64,000 nucleotides of DNA. It comes from Rhodoferax sp. GTDB lineage: Bacteria; Pseudomonadota; Gammaproteobacteria; Burkholderiales; Burkholderiaceae_C. The stretch spans positions 62,001 to 126,000 of the forward strand of contig NZ_JAUYQD010000038.1 in assembly GCF_030697375.1 (NCBI RefSeq), given 5' to 3'. Positions 40,579 to 50,733 of this stretch are shown in pieces; position 1 is the stretch's first letter, and every line of letters begins with the position of its first letter. The translations under genes and the position numbers were made by a program. The notes beneath the pieces are model-generated. The model was not told the origin of the DNA. It was given only the letters and a program-made list of their open reading frames with translations, and ran no database searches.

Positions 40579-41457
40579 ATGAACGATCAATTGCTTGGAT
40601 TCTTGGCGCGTGTCGAGCAATTTATGGCGCGTGTAGAAGCGTCCTTGCCCCATGCGATGGAGGCTCCCGACTGGGATGCCTCTATTGCGTTTCGCTACCG
40701 CAAACGAGCATCGGGCCAAGGGGTGATTGAACCAGTGCGCCATCTGGGTGCCATGAATTTGGACGATTTGAAGGAAATTGATGTCCAAAAGGAAAAAATC
40801 CAGCGCAATACAGAGCAATTTGTCCGTGGCTTCACTGCCAATAACGTGCTGCTAACCGGTGCGCGAGGCACTGGAAAGTCATCGCTTGTCCGTGGGTGCT
40901 TGCACACCTATGCGGCAAAAGGGTTGCGGTTAATAGAGGTCGATAAAACTGAACTGGTTGACTTGCCAGATCTGGTGAATCTGATTGCACAGCGCCCGGA
41001 AAAATTCATTATTTTTTGTGATGATTTGAGTTTTGACGATGGTGAGCCAGGTTACAAAGCGCTGAAATCAGTTTTAGACGGTTCCGTGGCCGCGGCAACA
41101 CCCAATGTGTTGATTTATGCAACCAGCAATCGACGCCACCTGTTGCCCGAGTACATGTCTGAAAATCTGAGCTATACACATACCCCTGATGGAGAGGTGC
41201 ACCCCGGTGAGGGCGTGGAGGAAAAAATCTCTTTGTCTGAGCGCTTCGGGCTTTGGGTTAGCTTCTATCCGTTCAACCAGGAGGAATATTTGCAGATCGT
41301 TGGGACTTGGCTTTCTTCCTTGGCGGTGCCTGCCGCGCAAATTGCAGAGGCCCGACCTGAGGCTCTGGTGTGGGCTCTGGAGCGGGGTTCGCGCAGTGGA
41401 CGGGTGGCTTGGCAGTTTGCCCGTGATTTTTCTGGCAGACATTCGACGGCGCCATGA
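40579..41457 (+). CDS. DUF815-family AAA ATPase
   Basis: A 292-residue P-loop ATPase. Walker A is LTGARGTGKSSLVRG and Walker B is FIIFCDDLSFDDGE; YATSNRRHLLPEYMSEN contains the sensor-1 Asn. The family (DUF815, YcaJ-unrelated AAA) is widespread but its role is not known to me. GGGGGAG lies before ATG 40579. It overlaps the MutT-type gene by four bases, suggesting coupled expression with a nucleotide-pool enzyme. Confidence 0.88.
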   Translation: MNDQLLGFLARVEQFMARVEASLPHAMEAPDWDASIAFRYRKRASGQGVIEPVRHLGAMNLDDLKEIDVQKEKIQRNTEQFVRGFTANNVLLTGARGTGKSSLVRGCLHTYAAKGLRLIEVDKTELVDLPDLVNLIAQRPEKFIIFCDDLSFDDGEPGYKALKSVLDGSVAAATPNVLIYATSNRRHLLPEYMSENLSYTHTPDGEVHPGEGVEEKISLSERFGLWVSFYPFNQEEYLQIVGTWLSSLAVPAAQIAEARPEALVWALERGSRSGRVAWQFARDFSGRHSTAP

Positions 41458-41945
41458 CCTGTATTCCATTGGTTGCAGACCCGCATGCAATACGCTTAGG
41501 TGGAGCTGACCGTAGGGTGGTCGAGGTGGCAGTCGGCGTGTTGGTGCGCCCCGATGGCGCCTTTTTACTGACTTCTAGACCTGCGGGTAAAGACTACGCA
41601 GGGTACTGGGAGTTCCCGGGGGGCAAGCTTGAAGTAGGTGAATCGGTAGAGCAGGCGCTTCACCGTGAGTTGCAAGAAGAGCTGGGCATTGAGATTGGCA
41701 CAGCACAGCCATGGAAAATAGAAATGGTGGACTACCCGCACGCCTTGGTTCGGCTGCACTTCTGCAAAGTGTTGGTTTGGAAGGGGGCGTTGCAGATGCG
41801 CGAAGGGCAGGAATTTTCCTGGGAACGATTGCCGGTGCAGGTGCAGCCGGTATTGCCCGGAACGGTTCCGGTATTGCGGTGGTTTGCACAAGAGCGCTTC
41901 CATACTGGTGCTACACATTTAATAGCTGACTGCGCAGGCGGCTAA
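41454..41945 (+). CDS. MutT-type Nudix hydrolase
   Basis: A 163-residue Nudix protein. The Nudix box reads GGKLEVGESVEQALHRELQE followed by ELGI, with the metal-binding REXXEE pattern intact. Up to about residue 150 it resembles MutT, which removes 8-oxo-dGTP. The last residues, ATHLIADCAGG, are encoded by a copy of the dispersed repeat and are not part of the fold. It starts inside the end of the ATPase gene and converges on yacG. Confidence 0.9.
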   Translation: MTCIPLVADPHAIRLGGADRRVVEVAVGVLVRPDGAFLLTSRPAGKDYAGYWEFPGGKLEVGESVEQALHRELQEELGIEIGTAQPWKIEMVDYPHALVRLHFCKVLVWKGALQMREGQEFSWERLPVQVQPVLPGTVPVLRWFAQERFHTGATHLIADCAGG

Positions 41946-41957
41946 AGGGCTTTGAGG
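41910..41957 (-). repeat. Dispersed 55-bp repeat at the end of the MutT-type gene
   Basis: On the minus strand: CCTCAAAGCCCTTTAGCC, then CCTGCGCAGTCAGCTAT and the hairpin-like GCTAT-TAAATGT-GTAGC. The stop codon of the Nudix gene is inside it, so it sets the protein's C-terminus. Confidence 0.6.
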
Positions 41958-41992
41958 TAGTTGGACTTAAAAATAATCGAATTGTCCTAGAC

Positions 41993-42193
41993 TCATTGCA
42001 ATTTCGCATCACCGTAACTTGCATCTTCTGGTGGTGCTTCGGTCGGCACACGGAACTCTTCATTGGCCCAAGCGCCTAAATCTACATTTTTGCATCGGAT
42101 GCTGCAAAAAGGCCGTGAAGGGTTTGATTGGGCATAAACGCTATCGCCACCGCAGGTGGGGCAGCGTACGATCTTTGGGTTAACAGGCGCCAT
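41993..42193 (-). CDS. yacG: DNA gyrase inhibitor YacG
   Basis: A 66-residue zinc protein with the four-Cys motif CPTCGGDSVYAQ ... FCSIRCKNVDLGAW; the last part is the YacG signature. YacG binds GyrB and inhibits gyrase in E. coli. ATG at 42193 precedes the zinc motif closely; a longer frame upstream has no family match. It follows zapD and coaE as in E. coli. Confidence 0.93.
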   Translation of the reverse strand: MAPVNPKIVRCPTCGGDSVYAQSNPSRPFCSIRCKNVDLGAWANEEFRVPTEAPPEDASYGDAKLQ

Positions 42194-42222
42194 GGCAGAA
42201 ATTGCGCTTTTTCGATGGCGTG

Positions 42223-42978
42223 TTAAGCGCACAAGGTTAATTCGAACGCGCCATCTCCGGTGCTCGGATGCAGCCGGTCGTCGTCCCCATGGCACATCAA
42301 GCGGATGGAAACCATGAGTCGGTTACCGCTAATCTCGGGTATCAAATTCAAATCAGGATTCAGTGCCAGTCGCAGCAATTGAAAAGTCCGACCTTGGGGC
42401 AGATTTTGCTGGAACTGCCCACCGAGAGCGATGACCTTTTGCGGAGAACCGGAGTCGCGTAGCAGCTTGAGCAGAAGATGAATGGATTCAGCAAGCGGTG
42501 CCAGGGTAGACGCCCAGCGCTGCAAATCCTTCTGCCTTGCTGCAATGCTGTGGTGTTGCCATGCAAAATAAGCGGGTAGATCGAACTCGCAAGTGCCTCC
42601 AGGAATACCGATCCGGCTACGAATGCTCATGAGCCAATCATTTTCCGTGAGTGATTGTCCCGCTTTGCCTGGTAGGGCATTCAGAGACGCAAAGCAGCGA
42701 TCCAGTTGCTCTATGACATGGTCCAGCATTCCTTCGGCTATGGCCGGGTTACCGCGGTAACCATTGAGAATTTGCTTTTGTTTGTCGAGGTCTTTGAGGA
42801 CATCTGACTTCAAGTCCGCACGGGCCCCAACATCCATCACTTCGAAGATGGTGGTCAATGCGAAGTGATGGTCCATCGGATCTGTGCGGGCCATCAGGTC
42901 GGACAAACTGAGGAATAAATGCTCCAATCGCAGGTAAGTGCGAATGCGCTCATTAAATGGGTATTCGTAAAGGATCAC
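42223..42978 (-). CDS. zapD: Cell division protein ZapD
   Basis: A 251-residue DUF1342 protein that crosslinks FtsZ filaments. The N-terminus ILYEYPFNERIRTYLRLEHL is the family hallmark and begins at GTG 42978, preceded by GGAAA; earlier ATGs lie inside coaE and would add residues without match. The C-terminal half holds the FtsZ-binding surface in known structures. It lies 22 bases after the coaE stop. Confidence 0.92.
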   Translation of the reverse strand: MILYEYPFNERIRTYLRLEHLFLSLSDLMARTDPMDHHFALTTIFEVMDVGARADLKSDVLKDLDKQKQILNGYRGNPAIAEGMLDHVIEQLDRCFASLNALPGKAGQSLTENDWLMSIRSRIGIPGGTCEFDLPAYFAWQHHSIAARQKDLQRWASTLAPLAESIHLLLKLLRDSGSPQKVIALGGQFQQNLPQGRTFQLLRLALNPDLNLIPEISGNRLMVSIRLMCHGDDDRLHPSTGDGAFELTLCA

Positions 42979-43000
42979 GCTGATTTTTCCGGTGGGCGAA

Positions 43001-43615
43001 TCATAGCCCGAACTGAGCTCCAATTTCCTGAACTTCAATGGCAAGTGCATCCATTGAGATGCCATCGTTGAATAGCACCAAATCTGCTGCACGTAGCCTT
43101 TCTTCGCGCGTTGCTTGGGCTAGCAAAATTTTTTGTATATCGGCAATGGGTAAGCCATTGCGTTCCGCTACGCGTGCAATCTGGGTAGTGGGGAGACAAT
43201 CGATCACCAAAATTCGGTGCAACATTTCTCGCCATTGCGTTGACTCCACCAAAAGCGGTATATCAAATACGGTACACACGGAGCCCCGCTGCTCTGCCAT
43301 TTCTGCTTGGCGGGATATTTCTTGTCCCACCAGGGGGTGCAAGATGCCTTCGAGCAAAGTCTTGGCAGAAATGTCCGAATAAACTAAACGACGCATCTTC
43401 TCCCGGTCCAGTGCACCTTCCTCAGTCAATATGCCAGAACCAAATTGGACCGCGATGGGCCTTATTGCTGCCCCTTGGGGTGCTGTGGCGGCCCTGGAAA
43501 TGGCATCTGCATCAATGACGAAGGCGCCGAATTTCGACAGCAGGGCCGCTACCGTGCTTTTGCCACTGCCGATTCCACCGGTTAGCCCGAGTCGCACAGA
43601 ACCATTCACACTCAA
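43001..43615 (-). CDS. coaE: Dephospho-CoA kinase
   Basis: A 204-residue P-loop kinase for the last step of CoA synthesis. Walker A is GLTGGIGSGKSTVAA (residues 13-20 core), the substrate region has DADAISRAAT, and the lid carries RVAERNGLP. The start overlaps pilD by four bases, so it is coupled to the pilin operon. Confidence 0.95.
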   Translation of the reverse strand: MSVNGSVRLGLTGGIGSGKSTVAALLSKFGAFVIDADAISRAATAPQGAAIRPIAVQFGSGILTEEGALDREKMRRLVYSDISAKTLLEGILHPLVGQEISRQAEMAEQRGSVCTVFDIPLLVESTQWREMLHRILVIDCLPTTQIARVAERNGLPIADIQKILLAQATREERLRAADLVLFNDGISMDALAIEVQEIGAQFGL

Positions 43616-44460
43616 AGTCCCGCCATTTGTCGCAGTGGTTCAGGTCCCCAAACCAAGGCTGCCAGTCCAGAGCCTGCGAGGAAGGGGCCAAAAGGGATGT
43701 ACCCCCCCTCACGCAGCCCGGAAGTGAACTTCATTGCAATACCAATGGCAGCTCCAATAACAGAGGCCAGGAGAATCATGGGGATGAGAGTTTGCCACCC
43801 AAACCACGCACCCAGTGCTGCAAACAGTTTGAAGTCACCGTAGCCCATTCCTTCTTTACCCGTTACCAGTTTGAAGACCCAGTACACCGACCACAGCGAA
43901 AGGTAACCTGCGACAGCGCCCCACAGCGCTGCATTCAGGCCAGTTGAAGTCCATTGGAGGCTAGCGGAAACCAGGCCCAGCCATAGCAGGGGAAGAGTCA
44001 GGTCATCGGGTAAGAGTGTTGTATCCCAATCGATGAGCGCCAAGCTCAATAGTATTGCCGCAAAGGCGCACCACGCTAAACCGGAGGCTGTTGCCCCCCA
44101 ACGCCATGCGCAAAAGAAGAAAAGAGCACCTGTTGCGATCTCCACTAAAGGATAGCGTGGGCTGATGGTGACTTTACAGGCGGAACACCGTCCATGCAAA
44201 AGAATGTAGCTGATCACTGGAATATTCTCATACCAGTGGATTTGGTGGCCGCAGCCAGGGCAGTGGGACCTTGGCAATGTGAGATTGAATACCTCGCCTG
44301 GCTCCAATTGATTGCCAGACAGTTCCGCGCACTCTGCTGCCCATTGCCGCTCCATCATTTTGGGCAGACGAAATACCACTACATTGAGGAAACTACCGAT
44401 TAATAGACCGAGTAAGCCAGTCACACTTGCTTCTAACCACTGCAGACTCATAGGCATCAA
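43612..44460 (-). CDS. pilD: Type IV prepilin peptidase / N-methyltransferase
   Basis: A 282-residue polytopic inner-membrane aspartic peptidase that cleaves and methylates prepilins. The two CxxC pairs are CPGCGHQIHWYEN and RCSACKVTIS, and the active Asp residues lie in ALIDWDTTLLPDDL and GYGDFKLFAALG (the GxGD motif). It overlaps both pilC and coaE by four bases. It can also serve a type II secretion system if one is present. Confidence 0.95.
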   Translation of the reverse strand: MMPMSLQWLEASVTGLLGLLIGSFLNVVVFRLPKMMERQWAAECAELSGNQLEPGEVFNLTLPRSHCPGCGHQIHWYENIPVISYILLHGRCSACKVTISPRYPLVEIATGALFFFCAWRWGATASGLAWCAFAAILLSLALIDWDTTLLPDDLTLPLLWLGLVSASLQWTSTGLNAALWGAVAGYLSLWSVYWVFKLVTGKEGMGYGDFKLFAALGAWFGWQTLIPMILLASVIGAAIGIAMKFTSGLREGGYIPFGPFLAGSGLAALVWGPEPLRQMAGL

Positions 44461-45674
44461 ACCACCTGTCCCAGCTTGAAGATCGGCAAATACATGGCCA
44501 CCACAATGCCCCCAATGACAGAACCCAAGATCACGATAATGATAGGCTCCATCAGGCTGGAGATACCGGCCACCATGTCATCGACCTCCGCTTCATAAAA
44601 ATCAGCAGCTTTGCCGAGCATATGGTCAATAGAACCAGACTCCTCTCCGATGGCACACATCTGCAACACCATGGACGGAAAAAGGTTGGCATTGGTCATA
44701 GCCGCAGTGAGTGCCGTCCCAGTGGAAACCTCTTGTTGGATTTTTAAGGTGGCTTCGGTATACACAATGTTGCCAGCCGCGCCACCCACAGAGTCGAGGG
44801 CCTCGACCAAGGGAACGCCTGCCGCAAACATGGTGGAAAGTGTTCTTGTCCACCGTGCAATGCATGATTTTTCGACCAGGGCTCCGAAAATGGGCAGCTT
44901 ACGCATGATTCGATCCATGACTGCCTGCATTTTTTTGCTGCGTTTCCATGTCTCTAAGAAATAGTAGACACCGCCACCAAGTCCACCAAAAATCAGGTAC
45001 CAATACTGGATAAAAAACTCGCTCATGGCAATCACGATCAGCGTAGGCATGGGTAGTTCGCCTCCAAATGAGGTGAACACCTGCTTGAAGGACGGAATCA
45101 CAAAAATCATGATCACGGCAACCACCACAAATGCAACGATGAGCACGGTAATGGGGTACATCAATGCAGACTTGATTTTGGACTTAATTGCTTCTGTTTT
45201 TTCCATGTAGACCGCCAAGCGGTCCAGCAATTGGTCCAAAATTCCTGCAGATTCACCTGCTTCAATCAGATTGCAATACAAGGTGTCGAAATACAGCGGG
45301 AATTTACGAAATGCAACGCTCAAAGAGGTTCCTGTTTCCACATCCATGCGAATATCATTGAGCAACTTGGTCACGCTGGGGTTGGGATTGCCCCGACCGA
45401 CAATGTCAAAGGCTTGGAGTAGCGGTACCCCAGCCTTCATCATGGTGGCTAGTTGACGCGTGAAAATGGCTAGATCTTTGGGTTTGATTGCTTTGCCCGA
45501 ACGCATGCGGCGTTTTTTGATCTTGGTTGGAGTAACTCCTTGCCTTCGAAGAAAAGCTTTGACCTGATTTTCCCCGGCAGCACGGGTTTCTCCCCGCACT
45601 GGTTTATTGTTGCGGTCCTTGCCTTCCCATTCGAAAACAACTTCTTTGTTGTCCACCTTTTTTGCTGTTGCCAT
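44457..45674 (-). CDS. pilC: Type IV pilus inner-membrane platform protein PilC
   Basis: A 405-residue protein with two T2SSF domains (about 75-195 and 280-400) and three hydrophobic segments, including YPITVLIVAFVVVAVIMIF and PIIIVILGSVIGGIVVAMYL. The repeated motifs MMKAGVPLLQAFDIV and MFAAGVPLVEALDSV are family hallmarks. It couples the PilB motor to pilus assembly. It lies 19 bases after pilB. Confidence 0.95.
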   Translation of the reverse strand: MATAKKVDNKEVVFEWEGKDRNNKPVRGETRAAGENQVKAFLRRQGVTPTKIKKRRMRSGKAIKPKDLAIFTRQLATMMKAGVPLLQAFDIVGRGNPNPSVTKLLNDIRMDVETGTSLSVAFRKFPLYFDTLYCNLIEAGESAGILDQLLDRLAVYMEKTEAIKSKIKSALMYPITVLIVAFVVVAVIMIFVIPSFKQVFTSFGGELPMPTLIVIAMSEFFIQYWYLIFGGLGGGVYYFLETWKRSKKMQAVMDRIMRKLPIFGALVEKSCIARWTRTLSTMFAAGVPLVEALDSVGGAAGNIVYTEATLKIQQEVSTGTALTAAMTNANLFPSMVLQMCAIGEESGSIDHMLGKAADFYEAEVDDMVAGISSLMEPIIIVILGSVIGGIVVAMYLPIFKLGQVV

Positions 45675-45693
45675 AGAGTCCCCGGTTTGTTTT

Positions 45694-47427
45694 TTAGACG
45701 TTGGTTACTGCAAGCACTTCTTCTAGCGAAGTCAGTCCCTGCTTCACTTTATTCAGTCCTGATTGACGCAAAGAACGAACCCCTTCCGCTTCAGCCTGCG
45801 CAGCAATGTCCAAGGCGCTGCCGTCTCGCAATATGATGCGTTGGATTTCCTCGGAAATGGGCATGACCTGGTAGATGCCCACGCGCCCTTTGTAGCCGTT
45901 GTTGCACAAAGAACAGCCAACAGGCCTGTAGGGTTTCCAACTACCATCTAATTCCACTTCTCTGAAGCCAGCGTCCAATAGTGCCGGCAGGGGGATCTCT
46001 GTGGGGGTTTTGCAGTTCAGACACAGGCGACGTGCTAGGCGCTGTGCGGTAATCAGAATAACGCTGGAAGCAATATTGAACGGAGCAATCCCCATATTGC
46101 GCATGCGGGTCAATGTGGTTGGCGCGTCATTGGTGTGCAGTGTGGAGAGCACCAAGTGGCCGGTTTGGGATGCTTTAATGGAAATGTCGGCGGTTTCTAG
46201 ATCGCGAATTTCCCCTACCATGATGATGTCTGGATCCTGCCGAAGGAACGATTTGAGGGCAACTGCAAATGTGAGCCCGGCCTTGTCGTTGACATTGACC
46301 TGATTGACCCCTGGAAGGTTGATTTCTGAAGGATCTTCTGCGGTAGCGATATTGACGCCTGGCTGGTTTAACAGATTCAGACAGGTATATAACGAAACTG
46401 TCTTTCCTGAGCCCGTAGGCCCGGTCACCAAAATCATGCCATAGGGCCTGCCAATGGCTTTGAGTAAACGTTCTTTTTCTTCGGGCTCGTAACCCAAGGC
46501 CTCAATGCCCAATTTGGCACTGCTGGGGTCCAGGATACGGATTACGATTTTTTCGCCAAATAGTGTGGGCAAGGTGCTCACTCGAAAGTCAATCACCCGG
46601 TCGGCACCGACCTTGAGCTTCATTCGACCGTCCTGGGGCACTCTTTTTTCTGAAATATCCATGCGCGAAATCACTTTGATTCGCGATGCCAGTTTGTCTT
46701 TGATGGCAATCGGGGGGCTGGCTATCTCACGTAGTTCACCGTCAATGCGAAAACGTACCCGGTAGGTATGTTCATACGGTTCAAAATGAAGGTCAGAGGC
46801 ACGCATGCTGAAGGCGTCCATCAACATTTTGTGCAAAAATTTGACGACAGGGGCGTCTTCAACCTCGGCGACGTTGGCCTGGGCATTGTCAATAACGGCT
46901 TCTGTAGCACTGTCGTCAAATTCAAAATCACCGCCGATGATGTCTTCCATCGCCTCTGCTGCGGTTGTCGTTGTCGCATCGACCAGCTTTGATAATTTGT
47001 CGTACTCTGCAATGACCCAGTCAACGCCCAATTGGGTCGAGAATTTGATTTTTTCAGCGGCCGCTTGATCGGATGGATCGGCGGTGGCCACCATGAGGCG
47101 ATTGCTGCGTTTGCTTAAAACGACCACACGGTAGTCTTGGCAAATTTTGTTGTCCAACAGTCCTTTGGGAAGGCGCTGAGGGTCAATGGCGTTCAGATCA
47201 AGCAAGGGGGCCGCGAAGGCGGCAGACAGTGTGTGGGCGAGATCGGATGCCGAAACGGCACCAGAGCCGACCAATTCGGCAATGAAACTATTTTTTCCTG
47301 ACAGTGCTTTTCGATACGTTTCCTCAGCTGATTTTTGCCCCAATTTGCCAGCGGCGACAAGCGCCCGCCCAAGACCAGGCAGGGCAACAGCGGAAGAATC
47401 ACGGGGAAGAATGTCAGCAGAGGCCAT
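45694..47427 (-). CDS. pilB: Type IV pilus extension ATPase PilB
   Basis: A 577-residue hexameric motor for pilus extension. An N-terminal MshEN-like domain (about 1-150) precedes the ATPase. Walker A is VTGPTGSGKTVSLY, the Asp box and Walker B-like IIMVGEIRDLETADI, the His box HLVLSTLHTNDAPTTLTR, and a zinc site from CLNC and CSLC. Length fits the family (about 560-580). It begins a pilBCD-coaE-zapD-yacG operon on the minus strand. Confidence 0.96.
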   Translation of the reverse strand: MASADILPRDSSAVALPGLGRALVAAGKLGQKSAEETYRKALSGKNSFIAELVGSGAVSASDLAHTLSAAFAAPLLDLNAIDPQRLPKGLLDNKICQDYRVVVLSKRSNRLMVATADPSDQAAAEKIKFSTQLGVDWVIAEYDKLSKLVDATTTTAAEAMEDIIGGDFEFDDSATEAVIDNAQANVAEVEDAPVVKFLHKMLMDAFSMRASDLHFEPYEHTYRVRFRIDGELREIASPPIAIKDKLASRIKVISRMDISEKRVPQDGRMKLKVGADRVIDFRVSTLPTLFGEKIVIRILDPSSAKLGIEALGYEPEEKERLLKAIGRPYGMILVTGPTGSGKTVSLYTCLNLLNQPGVNIATAEDPSEINLPGVNQVNVNDKAGLTFAVALKSFLRQDPDIIMVGEIRDLETADISIKASQTGHLVLSTLHTNDAPTTLTRMRNMGIAPFNIASSVILITAQRLARRLCLNCKTPTEIPLPALLDAGFREVELDGSWKPYRPVGCSLCNNGYKGRVGIYQVMPISEEIQRIILRDGSALDIAAQAEAEGVRSLRQSGLNKVKQGLTSLEEVLAVTNV

Positions 47428-47698
47428 AAGCCCTTAAGGATATCCTATGCAGTGGTGGATGGCGTCCGGTGTTGCACAAAGTAACCTAAAAGGTAGCTAC
47501 TGTTGGTTAATTTGGAGTCAGATTTGCCTCGGTGCAGGCGAGGTGTAAAGGTGTTTTTAGGGTCCCCATTGATGCGCGCGTACCGCTAGCTGTGTTGCTT
47601 CGGCAACGAAATAGTGAGTGCTAGCTGGGCTGGGTAGCGCAGGCGCTAACAGAGCCCGTGTCTGTATGCATATAGGCCCAGGCGTCACTGAAAAATCC
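47428..47698. other. Region upstream of pilB with a structured element
   Basis: This 271-base stretch lies between pilB and tRNA-Pro, both on the minus strand. I see no gene. It holds a nested inverted repeat at 47585-47625 and should contain the pilB promoter; no strong sigma-54 or sigma-70 site was found by eye. Confidence 0.5.
47585..47625. repeat. Nested inverted repeat with tetraloop
   Basis: Outer arms GCTAGC at 47585-47590 and 47620-47625 enclose GTTGC-TTCG-GCAAC at 47594-47607, a stable tetraloop hairpin. No T tract follows on either strand. Confidence 0.5.
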
Positions 47699-47775
47699 TG
47701 GTCGGGGTGAGAGGATTCGAACCTCCGGCCTCTACGTCCCGAACGTAGCGCTCTACCAGGCTAAGCTACACCCCG
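47699..47775 (-). tRNA. tRNA-Pro (anticodon CGG)
   Basis: A 77-base cloverleaf with encoded CCA, read on the minus strand from CGGGGTGTAGCTTAGCCTGG. The anticodon stem CTACG/CGTAG carries CGG (plus-strand 47739-47741) and the T arm has GTTCGAATC. It lies 27 bases after the ispB stop on the same strand and may be co-transcribed with it. Confidence 0.95.
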
Positions 47776-47802
47776 CAATGGATACCAAGGGCCCTCAATC
47801 AA

Positions 47803-48786
47803 TCAGTGATTTCTCTCAAGCAGTTGGGATGCCAATTGTACCAAGCAGTCGGTGTGCGGCCCGGCGGGAAGGCGTCGCGCGGCGGCGATGGCGCGCATGG
47901 CTTCTTGTTGTGCAGCCTTACGGGAAACATCCAGTGCGCCGCTTGTCTTGACTATGGAAATTACCTGCTCAAGCATGGTTAGGTCGCCGGTTTCTATGGC
48001 TTTTCGGATAATTTCCCGTTCGCTGTGTGTGCCTCTTTGCATTGCGGCAATCAGTGGCAGGGTGGCTTTGCCTTCCCGAAGGTCGTCGCCAAGGCTCTTT
48101 CCCATGATAGCGGCGTCACCGGCGTAGTCCAAAACATCATCAATGACTTGAAAAGCGGTTCCCAACGCTTGTCCATATTCGGCACAAGTGGACTCCACTT
48201 CTGGTGCTGCGCTGGCCAACACGGCACCTACGCGTGCACTCGCTTCAAATAATTTGGCAGTTTTTGATCGAATGACCTGCAAATAGCCAGCTTCGTCGAG
48301 TTCGGCGTTGTGCATATTCATCAACTGCATGACTTCGCCTTCGGCTATGACGTTGGTTGCGTCGGCCAAAATTTGCATGATGCGCATGCTCTGTGTATCC
48401 ACCATCATTTGAAAAGCGCGCGAATAAAGAAAATCGCCCACCAGCACGCTGGCTGGATTGCCAAATTTTGCATTCGCAGTCGCATTTCCTCGGCGTAGTG
48501 CTGAATCGTCCACCACATCGTCGTGCAACAAGGTTGCGGTGTGAATGAATTCCACCACTGCGGCCATATTGAAGCGCTGGTCCCCATGAAAACCAAGTGC
48601 CCCACAACACAGTAGCAGCAGAGCAGGCCGCAGACGTTTTCCACCTGCGGTGATGATGTAATGGGAAACGCTGCCGACCAAGGGCACGCCAGAGGCGAGC
48701 CTCTGTGCAATGACTTGGTCAACTTGGCGCATGTCCTGTTCGACGATGGATAGCCCCGTCGATGAGCCGGGTGGATTGACTTGCAA
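47803..48786 (-). CDS. ispB: Octaprenyl (polyprenyl) diphosphate synthase
   Basis: A 327-residue trans-prenyltransferase that builds the quinone side chain. The two Asp-rich motifs are LLHDDVVDDSALRRG and FQVIDDVLDYAGD, with GGKRLRPALLLL near the N-terminus binding isopentenyl diphosphate. It is divergent from rplU, as in E. coli. The chain length (eight units) is inferred from order and group, not from sequence. Confidence 0.93.
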   Translation of the reverse strand: MQVNPPGSSTGLSIVEQDMRQVDQVIAQRLASGVPLVGSVSHYIITAGGKRLRPALLLLCCGALGFHGDQRFNMAAVVEFIHTATLLHDDVVDDSALRRGNATANAKFGNPASVLVGDFLYSRAFQMMVDTQSMRIMQILADATNVIAEGEVMQLMNMHNAELDEAGYLQVIRSKTAKLFEASARVGAVLASAAPEVESTCAEYGQALGTAFQVIDDVLDYAGDAAIMGKSLGDDLREGKATLPLIAAMQRGTHSEREIIRKAIETGDLTMLEQVISIVKTSGALDVSRKAAQQEAMRAIAAARRLPAGPHTDCLVQLASQLLERNH

Positions 48787-48859
48787 GACAGTAAACTAGT
48801 TTGTTGTTAGGTGGATTATAGAAACCCTGACTCCCTCAAACATTGGATTATCCAAGGTC

Positions 48860-48887
48860 TTGGTATCGGTTGCAAAGATGTTATACT
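48860..48887 (+). promoter_or_regulatory. Candidate sigma-70 promoter for rplU-rpmA-obgE
   Basis: TTGGTA (48860-48865) and TATACT (48882-48887) are separated by 16 bases and lie about 50 bases before the rplU start, in the divergent ispB/rplU region. Confidence 0.55.
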
Positions 48888-48938
48888 CTCGGGCTCTGTA
48901 AAAATTATTTTGCAGATTTCCAAGTCGAAGAGGTCAAC

Positions 48939-49250
48939 ATGTACGCGGTCATAAAAACCGGCGGCAAGCAATATCGGGTTGCGGCTGGCGAAAAAATTAA
49001 AGTAGAACAGATTGCTGCGGACGTAGGCCAAGAGATTGTGTTCGACCAGGTTCTGGCAGTCGGAAACGGCGCAGAATTGAAGGTTGGCACACCCTTGGTG
49101 TCCGGCGCATCAGTTACAGTCACGGTAGTGACGCACGGCAAGCACGACAAAGTGCGCATTTTCAAGATGCGTCGCCGTAAGCACTATCAAAAACGTCAAG
49201 GACACCGTCAGCAGTTCACTGAACTGTTAATTGGCGCAATTGTCGGCTAA
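48939..49250 (+). CDS. rplU: 50S ribosomal protein L21
   Basis: A 103-residue L21. The start [20 protein letters not shown] and the basic [19 protein letters not shown] segment, which binds 23S rRNA, are conserved; length matches E. coli (103). ATG 48939 is fixed by the family start. rpmA follows after ten bases. Confidence 0.97.
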   Translation: MYAVIKTGGKQYRVAAGEKIKVEQIAADVGQEIVFDQVLAVGNGAELKVGTPLVSGASVTVTVVTHGKHDKVRIFKMRRRKHYQKRQGHRQQFTELLIGAIVG

Positions 49251-49260
49251 GGAATAGGTC

Positions 49261-49518
49261 ATGGCACAGAAAAAAGGCGGCGGCTCAACGCGAAACGGGC
49301 GCGATTCCAAGCCCAAAATGCTCGGTGTAAAGACCTTCGGTGGTGAATTGGTGAGCGCAGGTGCGATCATCGTTCGGCAGCGCGGAACTAAATTCCACCC
49401 CGGAACCAATGTTGGCATTGGCAAGGACCACACTTTGTTTGCTTTGGCAGACGGGCATGTGTCATTTGCTGTCAAAGGTGCTTTGAACAAGCATACGGTG
49501 AGCGTCACTGCAGCCTGA
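49261..49518 (+). CDS. rpmA: 50S ribosomal protein L27
   Basis: An 85-residue L27. The N-terminal [20 protein letters not shown] reaches the peptidyl-transferase centre; there is no cleavable N-terminal extension of the Firmicutes type. Length matches E. coli (85). It precedes a terminator and obgE. Confidence 0.97.
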   Translation: MAQKKGGGSTRNGRDSKPKMLGVKTFGGELVSAGAIIVRQRGTKFHPGTNVGIGKDHTLFALADGHVSFAVKGALNKHTVSVTAA

Positions 49519-50673
<1,155 letters not shown>

Positions 50674-50675
50674 TT

Positions 50676-50733
50676 GGTTGCTATTAAAACAATAGCTGCT
50701 TGCGCACTGTATTCAAGGGCTATAGGCCTATAT
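50676..50733 (-). repeat. Dispersed 55-bp repeat containing the proB start codon
   Basis: On the minus strand: ATATAGGCCTATAGCCC, then AGTGCGCAAGCAGCTAT and the hairpin GCTATT-GTTTT-AATAGC. The ATG of proB (50732) begins within its outer end. Confidence 0.7.

Noticed and set aside
47581-47630. tRNA remnant next to tRNA-Pro
   Set aside because: The nested stems do not match acceptor, D or T arm sequences of a tRNA.
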